In this document: one piece after another, positions 36,178 to 45,128 of the stretch
Numbering within the stretch: position 1 is the first letter of the stretch
Layout of the letters: each line of letters starts with the position of its first letter
Origin: Shewanella algae
GTDB lineage: Bacteria; Pseudomonadota; Gammaproteobacteria; Enterobacterales; Shewanellaceae
DNA: 64,000 nucleotides
Reading direction: 5' to 3'
Assembly (NCBI RefSeq): GCF_009183365.2
Contig: NZ_CP068230.1
Location: 2,943,001 to 3,007,000 of the forward strand
Position numbers and translations under genes: made by a program
Notes under the pieces: model-generated
Told to the model about the DNA's origin: nothing
The model's input: the letters and a program-made list of their open reading frames with translations, nothing else
The model's database searches: none

Positions 36178-39100
36178 TCAAACTGTAACCAGGCGAATGC
36201 TGCTGCCCAGTGCATGCTTGTTGATATCAATACGGCAGCTTATCTGCTCTTTCATCTCGGATACATGGGAGATAACCCCTATCATGCGGCCACTGGATTG
36301 CAGATCCATCAGGGTGCGAACCGCCAGCTCCAGCGAGTCCTGATCCAGACTGCCAAAGCCTTCATCGATAAACAGGGTATCGAGCTTAATACCGCCGGCG
36401 TAGGCCTGCACCACATCAGAGAGCCCCAGCGCCAGCGACAAGGCCGCCATAAAGCTCTCACCACCGCTGAGTGTGGCCACCGGACGCACCTTGGAGCTGT
36501 AAGCATCCTCCACCTCAAGCTCCAGACCGGAGGCCTTATTGCCCTTGGCCCTGTCCTCTTTGCGCAGCAAGCGGTAGCGGCCTTTGCTCATCAGCGCCAA
36601 ACGGCGACTGGCCTCGAGCAGCACATCATCGAGCAAGACGCTGAGCACAAAGCGCTGCAGACTCACCTTGCTATGACTGTTGCCATTAGCCACATCACTC
36701 AGTGTGCCGATAAGGGCGTATTCCTGCTCCAGCGCCTGAGCGGCTAGCGCTTCTTTATTGAGCTGGGCTTCTGTGCCTTTAAGGCTTTGCATTCGGTTGT
36801 TGAGCGTCTGCCAGGCATCCTCCGCCTCGGCGAGTTGCTGCTGCTGTTGCTGCCAGAGGCTTTCAAGCTGCCCAAGCTCAGGCAGGCTTTGTCCGGCGAG
36901 CCGCTCATCCATGGCTTTGAGCAGCGCCTGCTGCTCCGAGCGCTGAGTGCGCCAGGCCTCTATCTTCTCAGCCAATGCCTGCATCTGCGCTTCATCCAGC
37001 TGCGCCTGTTCCAACGCCTGACGGCCGGCAAATCCAGATTGTTTCAGGGCATCATCAAGCGTTTGTTGTGCTTTGATGGCAAACTGCTCGGCCCGGGCGT
37101 TGTCTTCACGGCTCGATGCCAATGCCTGCATCAGTGCCTTATGCTGGCTGACGGCCTCGGTATAATGTTGATTGATATCTTGTTGTTGCTGTTTGAGCTG
37201 TTGCCACTCACTCTGCTTTTGCTCAAGTTGCCGCGCCATCAGTTCAAGCGCCGCCTCGGCTGCCAAAGAATGATATTCATTGGGCAGAGCAGCAAGCGCC
37301 GCGTCTTTACGGGCACCTGCTAGACTCAACTGCTCTCTTAGCTGCTGCAACTGCTGTAATTGAGTCTCTCTGTATTTGAGTCGCTGCTCCACTTGCTGCT
37401 CGGCCTGCTGCAATTGTTGCCTGCAGTTATTGAGGCGGGTTTGAGCCGCTTCGGCCTGTTGCAATTCACTGAGCAGCTGCCTGCGCCGGGACACAAGCCT
37501 GTCTATTTCCATAGTGAGATCGGCTTTGGCATAAGAGTCGGCATCCATTGCCGCATCAATCGTAGCATCAGTCTTAACATCAGCCATAACATCTGCTGCA
37601 GCACAGGCCTGTAGCTCAGCGCTCAAGCGCTGTAGTTCGAGCTGCAATTCCTCGGTTTGCCGCTTGATATTGCGATAATCGCTGCGGGCCGCCTCATGCC
37701 TTGCCGTGGCTTGCTGCTCGGCGTCTCTCGCTCGGTTGAGCTCGGTTTCACCCGGAATATCTTGCGCCATCTCGGCAGGCGCCGGATGTTCCAAGCCGCC
37801 GCATACGGGGCAAGGTTGCCCAGGCTGCAGCTTAGCCGCCAGAATAGCCGCCTGCCCTGTATGCCAGGCCAGTTGCAACCTTTGATGTTCCGTTTCGGCG
37901 CTCTGTCTTTCAGCCTTGCATTGATGACCATGGGCCTCGGCCTGCTGCAGGCCAGCTTGGGCTTGCTGCCATTTTTGCTTAATGTGCCCGAGTTGCTCCG
38001 TCTTCTCCAGGCGAATGTTCAGTCCCGCCAGTGCCTGATGCAACGGCCCTTGGCGCTCGGCGCTTGAGAATAGTTCGTTCGCCTCTGACCTGAGTCTTTG
38101 CTGTTGCTGCTGCCATTGTTCCAGCTCAGTGCGACTCTGCTGCTCTGCCCGCTCAAGACGCCCAAGCTCCACTAGGCCAAGCTCATGCTCCTCGGTCAGT
38201 TGCTTGAGCTCGTTAATAGCCGGCTGCAGCTTGTCGAGTTGTTCAAGCTCCCGTCGCAGCTTATTGCCGTGCTCATCCAACTCGGCGAGTGTAGCTTTAT
38301 CATCTGTAGCCTGTTTCAGACGCTGCTCAGCGTTCTGCAACTGCTTGGCATAGTCAGCTTCCTTGGCTTTAGCCTGCTGCCACTCCTGCTGGCGAAACTG
38401 CAACTCTTTGAGGCTTGGCAGCAACTTTTCAGCCTTGCGGGCATTCTCCAATGTCTGCTGATGCAGCTCGATTTCAGCGCGCCGCTGTTCAAGCGCATCA
38501 AGCTGGGTTTGCAGCAGCTTGCGGCGCTCAAACTCGGCGGTTAACGCCTTGGCGTTATCGAGCGTCTTGGCACTCTGGGCCAAGGCATCGCTGGCTTTTT
38601 GTTTGTTACTTGTCGCCTCGGTCAAAGAGGGGGTCAGAGCGGCAATTTCTGCTGTCAACTGCTCGAGACTCTCGACACCGGCAGTTTCCAAAATCCCGGC
38701 GCGACGTGATTGCAAGTCTCTGGCCTTTGCCTTGATTTCCAGCGCCTGCTGTTTGAGGCGCTCTTCAATGCGGCGGTAGATATGGGTTTGAAACAGCTGG
38801 CTGAAGATCTTTTCCCGCTCTTTGGAGTCCGCCAGCAAAAGCTCGCGGAACTTACCCTGGGGCAGCACCATCACCTGGCGAAACTGATCCACATCCAGGC
38901 CAGTCAACTCTTCGATGCAGGCGTTGGCATCCGTGACCTTGCTGGCCACCAGCAACTCTTCGGTGCCATCGGGCAACAGCCGCTTGAGTTCCGCCTCGCT
39001 CTTTTGCAGGGTAAAACCATCGCCGCGGCTTTTAGCTCTTTGCTGCTCGGGACAGCGGCGAATGCTGTAGCGTTTTTGCCCCAATTCAAAACTGAAATAC

Positions 39101-39336
39101 ACTTCGGTGAGCAGGCCGTCATCGGCATTATCGCAGCGCATCTGGCTGCCTTCCCGCTCGTTACCTGTGGTTTTGCCGTACAGGGCAAAACAGATGGCAT
39201 CCAGAATCGTGGTCTTGCCCGCCCCTGTGGGGCCATTGATCAGAAACAGCGGCTTGTCGCCCAGCTCGGTAAAGTCGATGCGCTGACAATCGGCGAAGGG
39301 GCCAAAGGCGCGCATTTCCAAAATCAGCGGTCTCAT
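36178..39336 (-). CDS. sbcC: Exonuclease subunit SbcC
   Basis: 1052 residues: an SMC-like ATPase with Walker A GPTGAGKTT at about 35-43, two very long coiled-coil arms, the zinc hook CPVCGG (in PGQPCPVCGG), the LSGGESFMAALSLALGLSDV signature and Walker B LDTLFIDEGFGSLD. With SbcD it cuts DNA hairpins and ends. The ATG overlaps the sbcD stop by 4 bp (translational coupling). The coiled-coil arms are unusually rich in Gln and Leu, as often in this family. Confidence 0.95.
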   Translation of the reverse strand: MRPLILEMRAFGPFADCQRIDFTELGDKPLFLINGPTGAGKTTILDAICFALYGKTTGNEREGSQMRCDNADDGLLTEVYFSFELGQKRYSIRRCPEQQRAKSRGDGFTLQKSEAELKRLLPDGTEELLVASKVTDANACIEELTGLDVDQFRQVMVLPQGKFRELLLADSKEREKIFSQLFQTHIYRRIEERLKQQALEIKAKARDLQSRRAGILETAGVESLEQLTAEIAALTPSLTEATSNKQKASDALAQSAKTLDNAKALTAEFERRKLLQTQLDALEQRRAEIELHQQTLENARKAEKLLPSLKELQFRQQEWQQAKAKEADYAKQLQNAEQRLKQATDDKATLAELDEHGNKLRRELEQLDKLQPAINELKQLTEEHELGLVELGRLERAEQQSRTELEQWQQQQQRLRSEANELFSSAERQGPLHQALAGLNIRLEKTEQLGHIKQKWQQAQAGLQQAEAHGHQCKAERQSAETEHQRLQLAWHTGQAAILAAKLQPGQPCPVCGGLEHPAPAEMAQDIPGETELNRARDAEQQATARHEAARSDYRNIKRQTEELQLELQRLSAELQACAAADVMADVKTDATIDAAMDADSYAKADLTMEIDRLVSRRRQLLSELQQAEAAQTRLNNCRQQLQQAEQQVEQRLKYRETQLQQLQQLREQLSLAGARKDAALAALPNEYHSLAAEAALELMARQLEQKQSEWQQLKQQQQDINQHYTEAVSQHKALMQALASSREDNARAEQFAIKAQQTLDDALKQSGFAGRQALEQAQLDEAQMQALAEKIEAWRTQRSEQQALLKAMDERLAGQSLPELGQLESLWQQQQQQLAEAEDAWQTLNNRMQSLKGTEAQLNKEALAAQALEQEYALIGTLSDVANGNSHSKVSLQRFVLSVLLDDVLLEASRRLALMSKGRYRLLRKEDRAKGNKASGLELEVEDAYSSKVRPVATLSGGESFMAALSLALGLSDVVQAYAGGIKLDTLFIDEGFGSLDQDSLELAVRTLMDLQSSGRMIGVISHVSEMKEQISCRIDINKHALGSSIRLVTV

Positions 39337-40475
39337 TGTTCCTGCTCCCTGTGCAGCTCTTCAATCAAACGGCTCATGGTCTGCTGCTGCGCCTCTGTCA
39401 TGGCCTCACCCTGTACCTGACTGAAAAAATCGCTGAACATGTCGAGCTCGCCTTTTTTGATTCTGTCGCGGCCAATCTCCTGCCCCTGTTGCCGGGACAT
39501 CAGGCCCGTGCGCTCCAGATGCAGCACATTGGGATAGACGCCGCGCAGCTTGCCCATGGGATCCAGCAGCGCCTGGGTATCGAGCAGACGCACCATCAGG
39601 TAGTCCTCTCGCCCGGGATCTTTTTCGCCCTGTTGCAGCAGTTCATCGAGCAGGCCTTCAATCACCCTCACATCCCGCCTGGGTTTTAGCGCTAGCAGGG
39701 TGATTTTGGGGGGATTACCTGCGCTCAGCTCCACCAGAGTCACGGATTTTTTCTGTTTGTGTTCACTGAAGGAATATTTCAGCGGCGAGCCCGAGTAGCG
39801 CACGTGCTCGGCGCCCTTGTATTGCGGGCCATGCAGATGCCCGAGCGCCGCGTAGTCAAAGCCGCAAAAGAGTGCAGGGTCGATTTTATCGGCGCCGCCG
39901 ATGCTCAAGGGCCGCTCGGATTCAGACTCACTGCCGCCATCGAGGAAACAGTGGGCCACCACGACCTTGGGCAGGCCTTGACTGTCGTGCGCCTGAACCT
40001 GATCCAGCAAACAGGCCATCGCCTGCTGGTGGCTGCTGGCATCCACCTCCAGCACATGCCTTACCTGCGCCGGCTCGGCATAGGGAATGGGATAGAAACA
40101 GGCATCGCCGTCACGGCCTTTGAGGATAAGCGGCTTAACTTGCGCTTGCAGCGGGCCGCTAATATAAAGGCCACTGGCGGCCATTTGCCGCGCCGCAAAT
40201 CCGAGCCGCTCCTGACCGTCGTGATTGCCGGTTATCATGAGCACAGGAATTTGATGCTCATTAAGCAGGATATTGAGGAACTTATCCAGCAGGGCAACCG
40301 CGCTGGCAGGCGGGATCGAGCGGTCGTATATGTCACCGGCAACCACCAGGGCATCAACCTGATGCTCAGCGGCAAGCGCCACTATCTGCTCAAGCATATG
40401 AGCTTGCTCATCCAGCAGCGACTCGTTGTGCAGTTGCCGACCGATATGCCAGTCCGAGGTATGGATAAATTTCAT
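39333..40475 (-). CDS. sbcD: Exonuclease subunit SbcD
   Basis: 380 residues, usual length about 400. Metallophosphoesterase motifs: DWHIG at 8-12, GDIYDR, GNHDG and later GFDYAALGHLHGPQ. It supplies the Mn-dependent 3'-5' exonuclease and endonuclease activity, and forms the SbcCD complex with the gene downstream. A perfect 11-bp hairpin lies upstream, after the TSUP gene. Confidence 0.95.
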   Translation of the reverse strand: MKFIHTSDWHIGRQLHNESLLDEQAHMLEQIVALAAEHQVDALVVAGDIYDRSIPPASAVALLDKFLNILLNEHQIPVLMITGNHDGQERLGFAARQMAASGLYISGPLQAQVKPLILKGRDGDACFYPIPYAEPAQVRHVLEVDASSHQQAMACLLDQVQAHDSQGLPKVVVAHCFLDGGSESESERPLSIGGADKIDPALFCGFDYAALGHLHGPQYKGAEHVRYSGSPLKYSFSEHKQKKSVTLVELSAGNPPKITLLALKPRRDVRVIEGLLDELLQQGEKDPGREDYLMVRLLDTQALLDPMGKLRGVYPNVLHLERTGLMSRQQGQEIGRDRIKKGELDMFSDFFSQVQGEAMTEAQQQTMSRLIEELHREQEQ

Positions 40476-40557
40476 TGGGCGCTAAGATTACAGGCGGATA
40501 CGTGAGCCTTATGGTATGCAAAATCAATGCAATAGTATATGCGCCGGCCGAGGTTCT

Positions 40558-40584
40558 ACGGCTGAGTGCTTACCACTCAGCCGT
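40558..40584. terminator. Perfect 11-bp hairpin between TSUP gene and sbcD
   Basis: Arms ACGGCTGAGTG and CACTCAGCCGT with a 5-base loop. It lies after the TSUP stop on the minus strand and before sbcD. No T-run is present on the minus strand, so termination may be incomplete. Confidence 0.45.
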
Positions 40585-40599
40585 CTGTCTTATTTGGGT

Positions 40600-41373
40600 T
40601 TAAAGACTCCACTGATATTGATCGGCCAGCAGCTTGAGGCTCATGACCAGCGACATGACCACCACCAGCGGCTTGATGATCTTGCTGCCCTTGGTGATCA
40701 CCAGACGTGAGCCCAGAGTCGCCCCGGCGGCCTGCCCTGCCAGCATCACCAACCCCAGCAGCCACACCACCTTGCCGCCAAGGGCAAAAAAGATGAGCGA
40801 AGCAATATTGGTGGAAAAATTCAGTACCTTGGCATGAGCCGTCGCCTTGGCCAGACCGAACCCCGCCAAAGACACAAACGCCAGGGCAAAGAAGCTGCCG
40901 GTGCCCGGGCCGAAAAAGCCGTCATACAAACCCACCCCGAGTGCGGCGGTAAAGGCAAATACCCCCGGGGCCAGAACCCTGGCACGGTCATCTTCAGTAA
41001 TTTTCTTGGAAAACAGGAAGTAACAACCAATAGCCAGGATAAGAAACGGCAGCACCAACTCCAGCACGCTGGCATCTATCAACTGAACCAGAACCGTACC
41101 GACTGAGGCGCCGACAAAGGCACAACCAATTGCCAGTTTCATCTCCCCCAGCTTCACCATTCCCTTACGCACAAAGTAGAGGCTGGCGAAGAAACTGCCA
41201 CCGCATGCCTGTAGCTTGTTGGTGCCGAGCGCCGCCGCCGGAGGCAGTCCGGCCCACATAAGCGCCGGAATAGTCAACAGGCCACCGCCACCGGCGATAG
41301 AGTCAATAAAGCCCGCCACCAGGGCGACAAAAAACAGAACCGTAGCCAATTGCAGAGTGAGTTCAAATGCCAT
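40600..41373 (-). CDS. TSUP family (TauE/SafE) inner-membrane permease
   Basis: 257 residues with 8 membrane helices. It begins with the family repeat FVALVAGFIDSIAGGGGLLTIPALMWAGLPPA and has the second-half motif GFFGPGTGSFFALAFVSLAG. TSUP proteins export or import sulfite, sulfonates or similar anions; this one resembles the YfcA subgroup. It diverges from a LysR regulator 121 bp away, which may control it. A second TSUP gene lies at 63397. Confidence 0.9.
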   Translation of the reverse strand: MAFELTLQLATVLFFVALVAGFIDSIAGGGGLLTIPALMWAGLPPAAALGTNKLQACGGSFFASLYFVRKGMVKLGEMKLAIGCAFVGASVGTVLVQLIDASVLELVLPFLILAIGCYFLFSKKITEDDRARVLAPGVFAFTAALGVGLYDGFFGPGTGSFFALAFVSLAGFGLAKATAHAKVLNFSTNIASLIFFALGGKVVWLLGLVMLAGQAAGATLGSRLVITKGSKIIKPLVVVMSLVMSLKLLADQYQWSL

Positions 41374-41420
41374 TTTTTATGTTGTCGAATACAGAGTTGA
41401 AGGATTGCTATTAGACGCAG

Positions 41421-41439
41421 TTTGCCCCCAAAAGGCAAA
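41421..41439. promoter_or_regulatory. Inverted repeat between TSUP and LysR genes
   Basis: TTTGCC-CCCAAAA-GGCAAA inverted repeat, about 50 bp upstream of the TSUP start and 56 bp upstream of the LysR start. LysR-type operators are commonly interrupted dyads of this size in divergent promoters. Confidence 0.45.
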
Positions 41440-41456
41440 GGAGTTATTCTCGCCCA

Positions 41457-41477
41457 TGTGTGAGATTTTCTCACACA
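41457..41477. promoter_or_regulatory. Inverted repeat just upstream of the LysR start
   Basis: TGTGTGAGA-TTT-TCTCACACA has perfect 9-bp arms and ends 18 bp before the LysR ATG. A candidate autoregulatory operator, or an RNA hairpin near the ribosome site. Confidence 0.5.
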
Positions 41478-41494
41478 AAAACAGCGGAGAAAAC

Positions 41495-42400
41495 ATGCTT
41501 CAGGAATTACCTCCTCTCAATGCCCTGCGTTCATTCGAGGCAGCTGCAAGGCTGCAAAGCATCACTCTGGCGGCGCAAGAGTTGTATGTGACCCACGGTG
41601 CCATCAGCAAACAGGTGCGCCTACTTGAGAACTTCCTGGGATTCAGCCTGTTTGTGCGTCAACACAGGCAACTGGTGCTCACAGATGAGGGGCGACAATA
41701 CCTGCCACAGGTGCAGGCAGCACTGCAAACCCTGGCCAATGCCACCGCCGAGCTGAAACGTCAAAGTCTCAAGGCGCAGACCCTGGCCATCAATGTGTTA
41801 CCCAGCCTGACCATCAACTGGTTGATCCCGAGAATGGAGGAGTTCAAGTCACACTTTCCACAGCTGTATGTGGATCTCACTATAGGCGACTTCGCTGTCG
41901 ACTTTGCCAATGGTCGCTACGACATTGCCATTCGCTCCGCCACCAGCGAGCCTCAGGGGATGAATGTGATCAAACTGATGGATGAAGAGCTGTGCCTGGT
42001 ATGCTCGCCGCTGCTGGCCCCTAAATTGAAACGGCCCGAGGACATCAACAAGGTGACGCTGCTGAAGCACACCACCCGTCCTGAGCTTTGGCCTTATTGG
42101 GCCAGGCAACTGGGGATAACATTGACCACAGAGCAGAAGTTTGGCGTCGAGCATTTCTATATGCTGAGTCAGGCCGCCGCCAGCGGCATGGGGGCGGCAC
42201 TGATCCCGCGTTTCTTTATCGAAGATCAACTCAAGGCTGGCACTCTGGTGATCCCCTTTGAAGCGCCCTTTGTCAGCCCCTACAGCTATTATCTGTTAAC
42301 CCCCAAGTCCAGCAGCCTGCCACGTAAATCGGCGCTGTTTATCGATTGGCTGCTGTCTGAGTTTGCGCCCTACCGCTTGAAGCCAAACAGTGGCAAATAG
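41495..42400 (+). CDS. LysR-family regulator, GcvA-like
   Basis: 301 residues from the ATG at 41495, preceded by GGAGA; the longer open frame upstream is not LysR-like. N-terminal winged helix-turn-helix: NALRSFEAAARLQSITLAAQ and VTHGAISKQVRLLENFLGF. The C-terminal substrate-binding domain includes FANGRYDIAIRSA. The helix-turn-helix is like GcvA/AmpR members. The gene diverges from the TSUP permease, its probable target. Its 3' end overlaps the convergent NERD gene by 31 bp. Confidence 0.92.
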   Translation: MLQELPPLNALRSFEAAARLQSITLAAQELYVTHGAISKQVRLLENFLGFSLFVRQHRQLVLTDEGRQYLPQVQAALQTLANATAELKRQSLKAQTLAINVLPSLTINWLIPRMEEFKSHFPQLYVDLTIGDFAVDFANGRYDIAIRSATSEPQGMNVIKLMDEELCLVCSPLLAPKLKRPEDINKVTLLKHTTRPELWPYWARQLGITLTTEQKFGVEHFYMLSQAAASGMGAALIPRFFIEDQLKAGTLVIPFEAPFVSPYSYYLLTPKSSSLPRKSALFIDWLLSEFAPYRLKPNSGK

Positions 42401-44331
42401 TCGGCATTGTCCGCCAGACTGACCTCAAAGCGCAGCACTTTGTGGCACATGGCAAACAAAGACTCTCCCAACCAACGGGGATCGAAGGCATCAAGAGCCC
42501 TGAGCATACCCGAAGGGCCGGCATCGCCCTTGAGCTCTATAGGGGTCAACACATCAATAAAACTGGCCACCAAACCATAGAGATCCCGTTCGGCATCCCC
42601 TTCAAGGGCCCAGAGATCCGGGTCGGCATATTGAGCAGCATAGTGCCTGGCCGCTATGTCCTGACCCAGGCCAAAGTTCAAAAGCACGGCGCTATCGCCA
42701 TTGCAAACAATATTCTTCGGGCAGATGGCACGATGGAAAATATCCAGTCTGTGGAGGTACTGCAGTGCCGTCAGCAACTGCCGAAACCAGTCTATCACCT
42801 GTTGCGGCGATTGGATCTCGGCGCAATCCAAAGCAATTCCTCGCTCCCAGGCCCTGGCAATGAAGACCCTGTCGCTGCCGCCAAGTTCGCCAAAGGCCAA
42901 TACCCGCTCCACATTGGGGTGATAAATGCGGCTCAGGCTGCGGTATTGATGATTAAGACCGGGCCAGTCCTGCTGCAAAAAGCGGTAGACAGACAGCCCG
43001 ACATCGAACTGTCCCTGAAGGTGAGTGGCGCGCCAGAGTTCACTGTGAGCTGCCTGATAGATAACTTCTTCGAGGCGGAAGTGATGGTCGATAACGCTGC
43101 CCTCGGCTATCTCTGTATCGCTATCCAGGCTGTCACAGACTCCAGTTTCGATAAGCGCGCTGAGGTCGGCTCTAAGCTCATCAAGATCCGCGCCCCGCCC
43201 TGCCGCGACTCGCTGGAACCAGAGATAGATACGTGGCTGATGAGTGGCCAGCGCCAGGGGCAAGAATCGCTCAGCATAGCGCCTGAGATCCTCGTCGATA
43301 CTGATGTCATCACGGATATCGATAAACTCGACTTCGCCATCATCACCGATAAACAGGCAGTGCTCATCCCAGCCACCGACACAGATATTACGCCGATGAA
43401 TTTGCGACAGACTGGTGGCCCCGCGGCGCAGTATCTCCAGCAGTTGATAGATGCTGAGCCGCTCGATTTCCAGCAGATGAATAGGCACACCTCTTGGCAT
43501 GCGAATAGGCAACACCAACTGCTCGCCATCCTGAATAAGGGGCGCAGAGTAAGGCACGCCGCTGCAACCGGACAGTTTCTGTAACCGTTGAAACTCCCCC
43601 CGCAGCCGCTCTTCATGCTGTCTTGCTTCAGAAAGCTGCTCGAAATGGGTAGGGATCAGAATTTTCAGCAGCCAGGGCGCGGTCCAGCCGCCGGGATTGT
43701 ACTCGGCCTGCCAGACTTCGAGGCCACTTTGCAGGAACAGGCATTTGAGCTTGATAAAATCCTGTATTTTATTGTTGCGCTGTTCCACCAGAGCCACCTG
43801 CCCCAGAGTGTCCAACACCGCCTCTTTCTGACGCTGATTGATCTGGTGCTTATGGGGAGCCGTCAGGCCCCACTCTTTGGTAAGCGCAGCGATGATCTGC
43901 CTTGGGGTATAGATGCTCAGGGCACCGTCCTGCTTCTCCAGCTCTATGGCTTCGCCCTTGTGACCGGTTACAAATACCATGCCTTGGCACCAGGGAGCAT
44001 AGACACCGACCGGGATCTTATTCTTCAGCTTACCGGCCAAAACTCTGGCAACATAATTGGCCTTGGACAGGCTGTTGTCCACCTCGCGACCATCCAGCGA
44101 CCAAGCGTGCAGACCGGCATTGAGTCGGCCGATATAGCCTTTGACATCGATGACATACACGCCCCACTCGCCGACCACCAGAGCATCCACCTCCATCGCT
44201 TGCCCGGACTGAGTCGGGATCTCAATATTGGTCAGCAGCAGATAATCTTTGGGTAACTCATCACCCAGCAGTTCAAAGGCCCAGCGCTCGGCGTCGTTGA
44301 CCGGGGTTCCAAAACTGATGTGTTTGGCCAT
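42370..44331 (-). CDS. NERD-domain protein with two kinase-like domains
   Basis: 653 residues. The NERD nuclease-related domain (about 1-130) keeps its core: EVDALVVGEWGVYVIDVKG with Asp49 and Asp62-x-Lys64. A first kinase-like domain (about 200-370) retains Lys223 (LLKIL) and Asp338 (EFIDI), but HRD reads HRR at 312-314. A second (about 415-640) lacks the VAIK Lys, has HRA for HRD (533-535) and NFG for DFG (552-554), so it should be inactive. No signal peptide or membrane segment. NERD-kinase fusions are known from PglW of phage-defence systems, but this chain has no pgl/BREX neighbours. Function unknown. Confidence 0.82.
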   Translation of the reverse strand: MAKHISFGTPVNDAERWAFELLGDELPKDYLLLTNIEIPTQSGQAMEVDALVVGEWGVYVIDVKGYIGRLNAGLHAWSLDGREVDNSLSKANYVARVLAGKLKNKIPVGVYAPWCQGMVFVTGHKGEAIELEKQDGALSIYTPRQIIAALTKEWGLTAPHKHQINQRQKEAVLDTLGQVALVEQRNNKIQDFIKLKCLFLQSGLEVWQAEYNPGGWTAPWLLKILIPTHFEQLSEARQHEERLRGEFQRLQKLSGCSGVPYSAPLIQDGEQLVLPIRMPRGVPIHLLEIERLSIYQLLEILRRGATSLSQIHRRNICVGGWDEHCLFIGDDGEVEFIDIRDDISIDEDLRRYAERFLPLALATHQPRIYLWFQRVAAGRGADLDELRADLSALIETGVCDSLDSDTEIAEGSVIDHHFRLEEVIYQAAHSELWRATHLQGQFDVGLSVYRFLQQDWPGLNHQYRSLSRIYHPNVERVLAFGELGGSDRVFIARAWERGIALDCAEIQSPQQVIDWFRQLLTALQYLHRLDIFHRAICPKNIVCNGDSAVLLNFGLGQDIAARHYAAQYADPDLWALEGDAERDLYGLVASFIDVLTPIELKGDAGPSGMLRALDAFDPRWLGESLFAMCHKVLRFEVSLADNADYLPLFGFKR

Positions 44332-44370
44332 ATCACTCTCCCTGAGATTGGCAATCCGTGAGTGCAGAAT

Positions 44371-44396
44371 AAAAAGCCACCCAAATTTGGGTGGCT
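44371..44396 (-). terminator. Intrinsic terminator of rraB
   Basis: AGCCACCC-AAATTT-GGGTGGCT stem; the minus-strand T-run is AAAAA at 44371-44375. It separates rraB from the NERD gene. Confidence 0.85.
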
Positions 44397-44416
44397 CAGG
44401 AAAAATTCACTTATCT

Positions 44417-44803
44417 TCAGTGGTGGCAGTGCTCATCACACTCGTGGTCATCATCGGCAAACTCGTCATCGCCGTCCTGATGCTGCATCACGCCCCAACC
44501 ATCTGTCATGCCGTCAAACTCGGCGGCAAAGCTGTTCAGCTCAGTTTCGCGCGCCACCAAAGCCTGATACTCGGGCACCATATTGATGCAGACAATCAGC
44601 TCCCACTTTTCAATCTCTTCGTTGAACTGCAGCTCAACTTCGCCTGCCTGCTCGGATTGACTCAGGTCTTCCAATGCCGATTCAGCGTCGCGCTGATCAT
44701 CAAACACCAGGAAAAAGTCCACATCCAAAGGCTTGCTCAAGTCGATACCCGACTCCTGCATTGCCTGCAGCATCTTGCCGTTGTCATCATCTGGAAATTG
44801 CAT
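44417..44803 (-). CDS. rraB: Ribonuclease E inhibitor RraB
   Basis: 128 residues. Matches RraB: MQFPDDDNGKMLQAMQESGI, DVDFFLVFDDQRDAE and WELIVCINMVPEYQALVARE. RraB binds the RNase E C-terminal region and reduces turnover of a subset of mRNAs. The C-terminus is acidic and ends in an unusual Cys/His group (DDDHECDEHCHH), which could bind metal. It follows the S4 gene by 16 bp on the same strand. Confidence 0.94.
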   Translation of the reverse strand: MQFPDDDNGKMLQAMQESGIDLSKPLDVDFFLVFDDQRDAESALEDLSQSEQAGEVELQFNEEIEKWELIVCINMVPEYQALVARETELNSFAAEFDGMTDGWGVMQHQDGDDEFADDDHECDEHCHH

Positions 44804-44819
44804 TCTGTTCCCCTTGCGC

Positions 44820-45053
44820 TTATTGCGCCGCCACTATTTTAACCGTTTCGCCGTTGAAGCTGACCAGATCGCCCGGCAGCAGTTTCTTGCGCTTGCGGGT
44901 TTCAACCTCGTTATTGACCAGCACCAGCCCTTCGGCAATTGCATGCTTGGCCTCGGCGCCGGCACTGGTCATGCCTTCTGCCTTCAGCACCTTATAAAGC
45001 TCAATATACTCATCGCCGCTATTGAGGGTGAATTCGCTCATTTTCTGTGTCAC
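44820..45053 (-). CDS. S4-domain RNA-binding protein (YbcJ-like)
   Basis: 77 residues from a GTG (45053) that has AAGG 5-6 bp upstream; the ATG at 45041 (MSEFTLNSGDEY) is the alternative and fits YbcJ length better. The S4 motif is AGAEAKHAIAEGLVLVNNEV followed by ETRKRKKLLPGDLVSF. Small free S4 proteins bind RNA or the ribosome. Co-transcribed with rraB. Confidence 0.88.
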   Translation of the reverse strand: MTQKMSEFTLNSGDEYIELYKVLKAEGMTSAGAEAKHAIAEGLVLVNNEVETRKRKKLLPGDLVSFNGETVKIVAAQ

Positions 45054-45128
45054 TGTGACCTTGCCTTGCTGGAATTAACTCGATTTGGGGCGGATTATAG
45101 CAGCAAGCATCCGCTTGGGGGAGAGAAG

